DNA of 64,000 bases from Shewanella sp. VB17. Its GTDB lineage: Bacteria; Pseudomonadota; Gammaproteobacteria; Enterobacterales; Shewanellaceae. Positions within the stretch are counted from its first letter, which is position 1, and each line of letters begins with the position of its first letter. This document shows, piece by piece, positions 1 through 7,599 of the stretch. The DNA lies in assembly GCF_013248905.1 (NCBI RefSeq), contig NZ_JABRVS010000001.1:1674001-1738000 (forward strand), read 5' to 3'. The position numbers and the translations under genes are program-made. A model generated the notes under the pieces. That model had not been told where the DNA came from, searched no databases, and saw only the letters and a program-made list of their open reading frames with translations.

Positions 1-1
1 A

Positions 2-811
2 GGGTATCAGAGTGGTAATCAAGCATTGATATTAAAATCAGCCCTAAATTTAGGAGCCGAGAGCAGTTTGACCGCCATTAATGGAGTTGCATTGGCTAGA
101 ACAATGGTAATTGTGCAGAATGTGCTGAAATCGTCAGGTGAGCTTCGTGCGATAGCCTGGGCGGCTAACAGTGGCAAGCTACTGTCCATCGGCATCCGTG
201 CTAACCTGCTTGGCATTGCGGTCAGCGCACTGCAGCTCGCGGGCACGGTTTGGTATAATCGTTCGCAGCTCAATGACTATTTACGCTGGGTGAAAACCAG
301 CAGTTGGGGCATAGCACCAAGTGGCGACAGTTTAGCTCAAGGGGAGCTGGCACTGGCCCGTATCGTCGCCAAGCCGAGCATAGAGTTCAAAGTTGTCGAT
401 AAAGGCGCTGTGTTGGTGGTGTCCATGCCCGGGTGCACTGCGCGTGAGCTTAATCAAGCCGATATTAAACTCGCGGCTTACTGGCAAATTGACCTACGCA
501 CCAATACATGGGAGCCTTGGAGTCATGAGTTATCTGGCCAGTGGCGCTTACTTAGTGGCCTTGAACAGCCATTAACATTGGGCTTGCCCATCTACCCCAA
601 TGAGCAAAATGCCCAGCACAATATTGCCATTGAGCTGCATTATCGTCCATCGGTGCACAGTGATGATGTGGAGATTATTCGTTTTCAAACATCGCAACTA
701 AACCAATCACAGCAATTAACGGCGGTGAAAATGTTTAAAACGGCCCAACTTAATGCGCCATTAGTGGCGTTAAATTATGACTCTCTCACGGGAGAAGCGC
801 TGAATGAATAA
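2..811 (+). CDS. VasX/BTH_I2691-like T6SS effector, C-terminal part (cut by window edge)
   Basis: The reading frame is open to base 2, so only the C-terminal ~270 residues are present and no start codon is visible. A hydrophobic stretch (residues ~55-75, around LLGIAVSALQLAGTVWY) is followed by a soluble beta-rich tail. The same order, three or so hydrophobic segments and then a tail after an 'L-x-x-W' segment, closes the 820-residue protein at 2356-4818. VasX-type effectors are colicin-like pore formers delivered by type VI secretion. The assignment rests on this shared layout and on the DUF6708-like and immunity-like neighbours, not on a clear catalytic motif. The next gene begins 80 bases downstream. 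Confidence 0.55.
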   Translation, partial: GYQSGNQALILKSALNLGAESSLTAINGVALARTMVIVQNVLKSSGELRAIAWAANSGKLLSIGIRANLLGIAVSALQLAGTVWYNRSQLNDYLRWVKTSSWGIAPSGDSLAQGELALARIVAKPSIEFKVVDKGAVLVVSMPGCTARELNQADIKLAAYWQIDLRTNTWEPWSHELSGQWRLLSGLEQPLTLGLPIYPNEQNAQHNIAIELHYRPSVHSDDVEIIRFQTSQLNQSQQLTAVKMFKTAQLNAPLVALNYDSLTGEALNE

Positions 812-891
812 GCCTCAAGCACAATGTTAGTCAGGTGATTGATACCCTCATTATTATCATTCACTATCGTAATAAATCGACAGGAGCTTAT

Positions 892-2031
892 GTGAGTAAC
901 AAAAAAACCAACAATCAATCAAGCGACGGGCTCGATGTCAGCAATCATCCCCCCACCGCAGGTGAAACGCGCAGTATCCCCTTGGGCCAAGCGCTGTTTT
1001 TATCGCCGCTACCCCTGCCCACCACCCAGGGCGGGGGGCTGGATATTAATGGCAGTTTTTTAGCCGTCAATGAGGTTTATTTAGACATTGGTACGAGTAA
1101 CCGCGATAAAGACTTTCAAGTACAGTTAGGCACTTCAGTGTTAAGTTCGTTTGCTTTATTTTGTTTATTTTTGACTTTGTTTGTTATTTATGCTGAAGGA
1201 GTAAGAGACGGTTATGCCCACAGTTATGCCGAATATACAGTGATGGTGTTGCAGGATGATGTGTACCCTGTTTTATTCGGAATTGGGATCGGCACCTTCC
1301 TCTTGTTGACCTCGACTATTTTGTATAGTACCTACCAAAAGTCCAGCCAGCGGCCAATCCGTTTTAACCGCCAACGGCGGGAGGTGTGTTATTTCCCTGA
1401 TAGTAGCGACAGGGCGGTGATTTGTCCGTGGGAGTCGTTAATCACTTGGATTGCCAGCAGCAGCGGCACAACGGGCAGCAATATCATGACCACTTACACC
1501 TTTGGCATGGCCATAGAAGATAAGGAAAAGGATATGTATTGGTTTATTCGTCAACCCGTGATCAATGTGCTTAGCGCCCAAGCGCAGTGGGAGGCGATCC
1601 GAGACTTTATGGAACAAGGCCCGCAACATTGCCCCGCTCAAACTGAGCATACTGGCCGCCACACCTTTGATGAAAAGCGCACAGAATTACACCGTAAATT
1701 TAAACATGGGCCAAGATATTGGTTTAAATTTTCTCAGTTTGAATGGTCAATTTCTTATACTGGCGTTGCGTGGTTTTATATTTGGAATGTGTTGTGTTGG
1801 TGGAAATTCCCCTATTATGTTGCCGAATGGGATTTACAGTTTTCGATGAAAAAAATGCCAGCGAGTATTGAAGCTTGGTCATCAACACTTGCCGAAGACG
1901 AATGGGCTAAGCCGAGCGAGGAGTTACGGGTACAAACGGCCAAAATGGAAACTCATTTAGCCGCAGGCAAGGGATTTACAGATTTCTTTACTGAGACAAA
2001 GGCCCAGAATAAGAGCAAGAAAAGAGCTTAA
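892..2031 (+). CDS. Multi-spanning membrane protein of a T6SS effector locus (DUF6708-like)
   Basis: I place the start at GTG 892 because an AGGAG box ends five bases before it; the in-frame GTG at 835 has no such signal. The 379-residue product has a proline-rich soluble head, two transmembrane segments (about residues 80-105 and 125-150), a soluble middle, and an aromatic-rich segment near 280-310 (YTGVAWFYIWNVLCWW). Its C-terminal third resembles the C-terminus of the protein at 10789-12228 (W-Y-I-W, then a conserved acidic helix). DUF6708-type proteins sit beside VasX/BTH_I2691-type effectors in other Proteobacteria and have no settled function; an accessory or chaperone role is inference. 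Its stop codon overlaps the ATG of an interrupted reading frame at 2031. Confidence 0.6.
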   Translation: MSNKKTNNQSSDGLDVSNHPPTAGETRSIPLGQALFLSPLPLPTTQGGGLDINGSFLAVNEVYLDIGTSNRDKDFQVQLGTSVLSSFALFCLFLTLFVIYAEGVRDGYAHSYAEYTVMVLQDDVYPVLFGIGIGTFLLLTSTILYSTYQKSSQRPIRFNRQRREVCYFPDSSDRAVICPWESLITWIASSSGTTGSNIMTTYTFGMAIEDKEKDMYWFIRQPVINVLSAQAQWEAIRDFMEQGPQHCPAQTEHTGRHTFDEKRTELHRKFKHGPRYWFKFSQFEWSISYTGVAWFYIWNVLCWWKFPYYVAEWDLQFSMKKMPASIEAWSSTLAEDEWAKPSEELRVQTAKMETHLAAGKGFTDFFTETKAQNKSKKRA

Positions 2032-2174
2032 TGTATCGATTTAAACGTATCGCTATTTTGGGAGATGAAGAGAATATACAGAATACCAATTGTATTAAAT
2101 ATATGATCAATTCAGAGACGCTCAAACTTTTCAATTCAAGGCGCATTGATGAAAGAATGGTTGTTCCCTTGTGA
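2031..2174 (+). pseudogene. 5' stub of a gene interrupted by a MITE-like element
   Basis: An ATG at 2031 overlaps the stop of the preceding gene (TAATG), a typical translational coupling. It encodes about 17 residues starting MYRFKRIAIL before the inverted repeat at 2083, after which the frame runs through the element to a stop at 2172-2174. The coupling suggests that a real gene once began here and was cut by the element. It may be the lost beginning of the effector at 2356 or of a separate adaptor gene. I could not assign the stub to a family. Confidence 0.4.
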
Positions 2175-2348
2175 ATCAGTGCAAAGTAGAAGTGGAATGT
2201 TTGAGCGCCTCCCGGAGGGCGGGTTTCAAAGCCCTCCAGGCTACGTTAAATGATTTTGATATAGAATAACTATTAGCATCAATCATTCGCCTTGCCTTCA
2301 GGGCTTTGAATTCCCGCTGAATGAACAACTACTTAATACAATTGGTAT
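2083..2348. mobile_element. MITE-like element, 266 bp with 16-bp perfect terminal inverted repeats
   Basis: The left end (2083-2098, ATACCAATTGTATTAA) is the exact reverse complement of the right end (2333-2348). The 234-bp interior has no gene and contains further complementary blocks around 'gagcgcctcccggagg' and 'gccctccagg'. Short non-coding elements with such ends are typical of miniature inverted-repeat transposable elements. It ends only seven bases before the ATG of the shortened effector at 2356, so it marks the point where that locus was broken. No clear target duplication beyond one or two bases is visible. Confidence 0.75.
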
Positions 2349-2355
2349 AACACAA

Positions 2356-4818
2356 ATGGCGGAGCTGGCTCGTCGTCTTGGTCGTGCAACCCTAGAATAT
2401 GACGAACTGCCGCCATCATTACGCGACGATCCACTGCAAGTATTGGCATTTGAAAAAAAACTCACCGAGTATCTAGGCTGTCGTTATTTAGCCGATAATG
2501 CGCAGGCGGGATTAGAAAGTAATCCTGATATGAATAATAATGCCAAATTTCAAGAGGTACTAACGGCGCAGCAAGCAAGGGCGAATCAAAAACTAGCAGA
2601 GCTGCAAGATGAATATCGGTTCACCCCAAGCCAAGCGCAAACAGAGAAGTGGGTGACAAGTACGGTATTTAGTGATGAAGTCAACTGGACCGACATCGAT
2701 ACGTACCTCACTGAGCATTACACCCAACTTCAAGGTAAAGATGAGAAAATTAACGCCTTGTATGATGATTTTAGGGCGGCGTTTGACGCTCTGGGAACCG
2801 ATCCTTTAGCCCTCGGCTTAGATAATCAAGATGAGCAGGGGCAAGCTTACTTACTGACATTAGTCAGTCAGTTTCTGAGCGTGATTAAACAAGTAGCGAC
2901 CACAGAAGAACAAATTAAGGCACTGGATAAAAGCGTATCGCTGGATTCACCGAAAAACCTGTTTGCCTTGGCTTCTCTGGGGTTCTCAATGCAGAACTGG
3001 CAAGCGCTGAATGATGTCGTCGATAGCATAGATAGCAGTGTATTATCAAGCGCTAGCGCAGGAGATATGAGTGCCTTTTGGTCTCGATTGGCGGATTGGG
3101 ATGGCCTTAGCGGCGATACTCGAATTCAAGAAAAAGCCTGGTTTAAGGCATTAATCGAGCCCGTTCAACTCAGTTTTATGGCGTTGCAAAAATCGGTCTT
3201 GGGCCAAGCGCAGCATAGCTGGCGGGCAACGATGGATTTGCTGTTTCCCAGTCAATGGCAAAAAAAGTCAACCAGCCTGAGTCTCGCCAGTAACTTAAAA
3301 TTAGTGCTATTAGAGGCCATGATGACCGAAGAGGCCATTGTGATCCGCAACCCCGAATATAAGTCAGAGCTTAAGGTTTTTCATAGCAAACTCAATGTGT
3401 ATCTGCAAGAGCTTGAGGACGTCACCAATGTTCGTCCGGGGCATGTGGCGCCTAAAAATCATCAAATCCAAACGGCCAAAGCGGCGCAGATTAATATTCA
3501 GCGGCTGTTGGCCAATGATTTACCCATGATGGTCATGCTAAAAAATGATGCCGTCAATAATACCACCAAACAAATCATCAACGAGCATGTCACCTCCCTG
3601 TGGCGTCAAACGAGTAGCGCTACCCAGACAGTCAGCAAGGCGATTGGCGGTTGGGGCGGCATTGTTGCGGTGCTCAACCTGTGGAATACCTCGGCGGTAT
3701 TACAAGATATTGGTTTTAAAATGGAGCAAGCCTCAGGCAGCCACCCCGACATTAATCCGGCATTACGTGAGGCCATGTATGCCAGCAGTTACGCCGTGTC
3801 GGCCATCGCCGCCATCTTCAGAGACGGCGCCTGGAGCAAAATCATCAAAGATGAACAATTGTTGAAGATGAGTTTAAAAGAAGCCATTAAAGACAGTACA
3901 GTGACACAGGCGCAATTAGCCAGCAGCTTCGCCAAATACACGGCGGTGGTGTCTGTGTTTGGTTTAATCGCGTCGGGGTTAGAGGCGTGGGAAAGTTGGA
4001 ATAAGTTTTCAGACCCGCAGAATGATTCAATGGAAAATATCGGCTATGGCCTAAAGGGAGGGGCAGCATTAGCGCAAGCTGGAGTTTTTGTTGTGCAAAG
4101 TGGTTTTACCGTGCTGAGCCGTTTTGCTCCTAACTTTATATCCGTTTCAACCGGTGCCGTACTCGCCCCTTGGATGATCAGCACCCTGATGGTGGCCGGC
4201 ATTGTTTATTTGCTGGCGGTGGTGATTATCAATGTGTTTACACGCTCGGAGCTGGAAACCTGGTTAAAGCAATCGACCTGGGGTAATGACAGCCAAGGCT
4301 GGAGCCCATTGGAAGAAGTCTCTCAGTTAGAGCACATATTACATCGTCCCCAAATGCGCTTAGACAAGGTCTTATCGCGCGCCCCGAGTCAATGGATGGA
4401 CACCGGCAGTACTCAGTGGCAGCTGAGCATCACCTTGCCGCCCTTTACCTTGGGGCGCAATATTGGCCTGCAAATAACCCGCATGCCAGCGAGTGCCACT
4501 TATATCTCGGGCGCCGCCCCAGCACCCAGTCCCCCAGTTTTACTCAATGAGCAACAAGGCAGCTGGCGCACCGACAAGGAAGATAATGCAATTTACAGCT
4601 TGACGCTGGGGGGCAGTGATACAGACACCGTGGTGGTGGCCATAAAAATGCCGTTTAATTGGGCATCGTCATCACAAGCGCTAACCGATGAGCAACAAAA
4701 CCTGTATTATGTCGCTCATGGCAGTCAAGAGGGGGCACTCAACGTCAGTCCCCGCAGTCAGGGCAGCACCAAAGAACCCGCGACCCGCATTATCACAGTT
4801 GGAGGCAAGGTGTCATGA
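2356..4818 (+). CDS. N-terminally truncated VasX/BTH_I2691-like T6SS effector (820 aa)
   Basis: The protein is mostly helical, with three hydrophobic segments near the C-terminus (about residues 535-555, 575-600 and 615-640, including WMISTLMVAGIVYLLAVVIIN) and a beta-rich tail ending PATRIITVGG. This is the layout of VasX-type pore-forming effectors, which normally run to about 1,000-1,100 residues. The cysteine-containing N-terminal region needed for loading on the secretion machine is absent: the frame starts abruptly at AELARRLG, seven bases after a MITE-like element, with no good ribosome site. The gene is therefore probably a broken effector. Its last four bases (ATGA) overlap the immunity-type gene downstream, as in intact effector-immunity pairs. 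Confidence 0.65.
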   Translation: MAELARRLGRATLEYDELPPSLRDDPLQVLAFEKKLTEYLGCRYLADNAQAGLESNPDMNNNAKFQEVLTAQQARANQKLAELQDEYRFTPSQAQTEKWVTSTVFSDEVNWTDIDTYLTEHYTQLQGKDEKINALYDDFRAAFDALGTDPLALGLDNQDEQGQAYLLTLVSQFLSVIKQVATTEEQIKALDKSVSLDSPKNLFALASLGFSMQNWQALNDVVDSIDSSVLSSASAGDMSAFWSRLADWDGLSGDTRIQEKAWFKALIEPVQLSFMALQKSVLGQAQHSWRATMDLLFPSQWQKKSTSLSLASNLKLVLLEAMMTEEAIVIRNPEYKSELKVFHSKLNVYLQELEDVTNVRPGHVAPKNHQIQTAKAAQINIQRLLANDLPMMVMLKNDAVNNTTKQIINEHVTSLWRQTSSATQTVSKAIGGWGGIVAVLNLWNTSAVLQDIGFKMEQASGSHPDINPALREAMYASSYAVSAIAAIFRDGAWSKIIKDEQLLKMSLKEAIKDSTVTQAQLASSFAKYTAVVSVFGLIASGLEAWESWNKFSDPQNDSMENIGYGLKGGAALAQAGVFVVQSGFTVLSRFAPNFISVSTGAVLAPWMISTLMVAGIVYLLAVVIINVFTRSELETWLKQSTWGNDSQGWSPLEEVSQLEHILHRPQMRLDKVLSRAPSQWMDTGSTQWQLSITLPPFTLGRNIGLQITRMPASATYISGAAPAPSPPVLLNEQQGSWRTDKEDNAIYSLTLGGSDTDTVVVAIKMPFNWASSSQALTDEQQNLYYVAHGSQEGALNVSPRSQGSTKEPATRIITVGGKVS

Positions 4819-5657
4819 TCACTGAGCAAGATATCCAAGCGTTAAAGCAGCAAGTTTACCAAGAGCCTGTGATTTATGAATGGGAATTTATCGGGGCAGG
4901 CGGCAAACACGCACCGTTAACTCGTTGGGTTCTTTCTATTCTGGCAGGATTTACTCTTCCCATTTTTTTATTTTGTGTAGAAGATGTGGGATATGGAGGA
5001 ACATTCACATTACTTTCTGTAGGAGTTATAGGAATGCTAATGAGCCGCTACTTATTTATCCCTGACAACCATTACCAGTATAAATTAACCAAGTTGGGCA
5101 TACATTATACTCAAGAGCAGGTCATCCCCGAGGTGGCTTACACCGTCATAAGGGGCATAGCCTGGGTCGGCATCTTAGTGTGTTTACTTGCCTTGATGGT
5201 GATAGGGCCGCTGGCATTTGTTGGCGCGGGGGCATTTGGCTTGATGGCATTTGGTATGACCAATTTTACATCTAAAGTTGATAAATTTAGTATTTTGTTC
5301 TACGAAGCTAACGTGCTGTTTAATACTAAGAATGATCTTATGTTGGATATCAGGCCCCAGAAAAAGTCTGGATTGGCATTTGTCGGAAAACTTTTATCGA
5401 GTTCCTTAGAGCAAAAACAAATATTGATCGAGCAACTCGTGCCCTTGCTTAGCGCGCTGGGTGAGCTTGAAGTGATTGAAATTAAGCGACACAATGACAT
5501 ATATAAACATCCAATGTACGACGAGAAACCGGCACAATAATATCTGCGCGCCTCTTCAGCTTTTCTAACAGTGAACAGCAGCTTGATTAAGTCAGTCAAG
5601 CGAGCCTAGACGGTGTGATCGTGCCCGCCGCACTAATGGATGGAATGGATGGACGGC
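4777..5657 (+). repeat. Duplicated effector-tail/immunity unit, copy 1 (copy 2 at 5839-6719)
   Basis: The last 14 effector codons, the whole immunity gene and about 117 bases downstream are repeated 1,062 bases further on. Both copies end in the same 'gcactaatggatg.aatggatggacggc' stretch. The identity is high at both ends and lower in the middle of the immunity gene, which points to a tandem duplication followed by divergence or local gene conversion. Confidence 0.85.
4815..5540 (+). CDS. T6SS effector immunity-type membrane protein, copy 1
   Basis: This 241-residue protein overlaps the effector stop by four bases. It has a hydrophilic head, transmembrane segments at about 38-58, 62-80 and 112-145 (VGILVCLLALMVIGPLAFVG), and a soluble C-terminal domain ending in IEIKRHND. 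The V. cholerae VasX immunity protein TsiV2 is also a small multi-spanning membrane protein encoded directly after its effector, so position and topology suggest protection of the inner membrane from the pore-forming toxin. A near-identical copy follows at 5877-6602, and the two differ mainly around residues 170-200. The role is inferred from context. Confidence 0.65.
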   Translation: MITEQDIQALKQQVYQEPVIYEWEFIGAGGKHAPLTRWVLSILAGFTLPIFLFCVEDVGYGGTFTLLSVGVIGMLMSRYLFIPDNHYQYKLTKLGIHYTQEQVIPEVAYTVIRGIAWVGILVCLLALMVIGPLAFVGAGAFGLMAFGMTNFTSKVDKFSILFYEANVLFNTKNDLMLDIRPQKKSGLAFVGKLLSSSLEQKQILIEQLVPLLSALGELEVIEIKRHNDIYKHPMYDEKPAQ

Positions 5658-5696
5658 GGCAGTTTGAAGTTGCGGTTTAGTGCCGTCAGTATTGAA

Positions 5697-5752
5697 GTGG
5701 AAAGTGGAAAGTGGAAAGTGGAAAGTGGAAAGTGGAAAGTGGAAAGTGGAAA
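5697..5752 (+). repeat. Heptanucleotide tandem repeat, eight GTGGAAA units
   Basis: Eight perfect copies of GTGGAAA run head to tail. Seven is not a multiple of three, so slippage would shift any frame crossing it. The tract lies in the gap between the two immunity copies, 18 bases before a small ATG-started frame (5770) that joins the orphan effector tail. It may be a slippage-prone tract or debris from the recombination that built the duplication. Confidence 0.9.
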
Positions 5753-5769
5753 AGGAGATGGAAAGTTAA

Positions 5770-5880
5770 ATGGAACAAGTAAGCGATAAGGACGTCTTTT
5801 TGTTCAAAAAATTAGGGCTAAAAAACAGCGCCAAAACTCCCGCGACCCGTATTATCACAGTTGGAGGTAAGGTGTCATGA
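5770..5880 (+). pseudogene. Orphan C-terminal tail of a T6SS effector
   Basis: The 36-codon frame from ATG 5770 ends in the same 13-residue tail (PATRIITVGG plus KVS) as the effector at 2356-4818, and it overlaps the second immunity gene with the same ATGA. The first 22 codons (MEQVSDKDVF...) match nothing in the remaining effector. This is the footprint of an effector gene deleted down to its last codons, leaving an orphan immunity gene. Whether the small frame is translated is unknown; it could couple translation to 5877. Confidence 0.6.
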
Positions 5881-6602
5881 TCACTGAGCAAGAGATCCAA
5901 GCGTTAAAGCAGCAAGTTTACCAAGAGCCTGTGATTTATGAATGGGAATTTATCGGCTTTAGTGGAAAACATGGGCCTTTAATTCGTTGGGTTGCTTCTA
6001 TTCTTGTCGGATTTTCTTTCCCCATTTTTTTATTTTGTGTAGAAGATATGGGGTATGGAGGAATATTCACACTACTTTCTGTAGGAATTATAGGCATGCT
6101 CATGAACCGCTACTTGTTCTTGCCAGATAACCATTATCAATATCAGTTAACCAAATTGGGCATACATTATACTAAAGAACAAGTCATCCCCGAGGCGGCA
6201 TACACTGTCATCAGGGGCATAGCCTGGGTCGGTATTCTAGTGTGTTTACTTGCCTTGATGGTGATAGGGCCGCTGGCATTTGTTGGCGCGGGGGCATTTG
6301 GCTTGATGGCATTTGGCATGACCAATTTTAAGTCAAAAGTTGATAAATTTAGTATTTTATTCTCCGATGCTAATGTGTTGTTTGATCTTAAAAATGATCT
6401 TTTGCTGGATATTGATTCTATTAATGAAATTAATTTAGTTTTTTCTAGGACTCTTTTTGCAAATTCCTTAGAACAAAAACAAATATTGCTTGAGCAACTC
6501 GTGCCCTTGCTTAGTGCGTTGGGTGAACTTGAAGTGATTGAAATTAAGCGACACAATGACATGTATAAACATCCAATGTACGACGAGAAACCTGCACAAT
6601 AA
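5877..6602 (+). CDS. T6SS effector immunity-type membrane protein, copy 2 (orphan)
   Basis: This 241-residue paralogue of the 4815-5540 protein has the same three hydrophobic segments and an identical last 30 residues. Differences cluster at residues 27-45 and 160-200, where copy 2 has a DSINEIN segment in place of the RPQKKSG segment of copy 1. No effector gene remains upstream, only its last codons. Families that duplicate immunity genes often keep orphans that protect against effectors of sister strains. That role is inference. Confidence 0.62.
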   Translation: MITEQEIQALKQQVYQEPVIYEWEFIGFSGKHGPLIRWVASILVGFSFPIFLFCVEDMGYGGIFTLLSVGIIGMLMNRYLFLPDNHYQYQLTKLGIHYTKEQVIPEAAYTVIRGIAWVGILVCLLALMVIGPLAFVGAGAFGLMAFGMTNFKSKVDKFSILFSDANVLFDLKNDLLLDIDSINEINLVFSRTLFANSLEQKQILLEQLVPLLSALGELEVIEIKRHNDMYKHPMYDEKPAQ

Positions 6603-6719
6603 TATGTGCGCGCCTCTTCAGCTTTTCTAACAGTGAACAGCAGCTTGATTAAGTCAGTCAAGCGAGCCTAGACGGTGTGATCGTGCCCGCCGCACTAATG
6701 GATGCAATGGATGGACGGC

Positions 6720-7599
6720 AGTCGTTGTCAGCGGCGGTTTAGTATAAAGTTATGCCTGTCCCATCTCTTCTTTTGGACATTAATTGGTTAACTTGTCAGA
6801 TAACAAGTTTCAAGTCTCTTTTTAGCTGGGGTTCATTGGGCTGGTTTGGTGTTTGATTGGCTTATTGATGACCAAAGTTTCAAATTAGATTAATCACCTG
6901 CCGTGGGCCTATGTGCAGATACTTCTGCGGTACGCTGTGAATACTTCCATGTAAGCTCGACGATGGCATCCATGCCATCAACGGCCGCAGCCGTATCTAC
7001 ACCCTTGTATAAAGCCAAGACTCGTTTCTTCGATTTTTGATTCTTGGTTGCTAGCACGGTTTTGGACAGAAATCAGATAGGTTATTTACTCTAATTCGGG
7101 AGGTCCAGATGAGAAAAAGTATCTTAGTTTCTTCGTAGGATCAAATTTGATCCGTCCCCTTATACCCTCGCAAGTTAACAATGAATGGCAGTGACCAAAC
7201 GTTGCTTTCACCAACAATACCCAGCAGACTAAAGATGTGCATATCTTTTCTGATCATACACATAAAATGTTAAAAAGCATATGGTCGACTACTTAACAAT
7301 AGCTGGCTATGATTTTTTTAATGGTTAAGGAGGAAGAGTGGGGAATACCCACGTAAGCTGATTTTGAATTATCCGCGACTTTAGGTAAATTACACATCAA
7401 TAATATACATATTAGCTCGCAGCATCTGTTGATAGAAAAGAGTTAGCTTGTATTTATGATTGGGTATCTATTTCCACATTAATCAAGAATCATCATCACA
7501 GTGTTCAGGTTCGACTAGTCTAGTTGATTATTTTATTTGTTATTCCTAACGTGCCATTTTTCTGCTTAGGATTCATGTTTAATTTACAAAGAGGTTATA
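6720..7599. other. Gene-free 880-bp stretch with repeat fragments
   Basis: I see no convincing gene. The stretch holds pieces seen elsewhere. The block 'gttatgcctgtcccatctctt' (near 6752) recurs on the other strand near 10007. The sequence 'gccgtatctacaccctt' (near 6989) recurs inverted near 10185. 'TTAACAATAGCTGGCTATGATTTT' (7293-7316) belongs to a dispersed family with members at 43355, 45651, 45746 and 46802. A 16-bp perfect palindrome GGATCAAATTTGATCC lies near 7140. The pattern fits a junkyard of old insertions between two functional blocks. Confidence 0.6.

Noticed and set aside
5697..5752. Tandem repeats as a CRISPR array
   Set aside because: The seven-base units are contiguous without spacers and no cas gene is present.
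6160..6661. 164-residue minus-strand frame opposite immunity copy 2
   Set aside because: A related frame is opposite copy 1 only because the DNA is duplicated; there is no ribosome site, and the plus-strand gene is clear.
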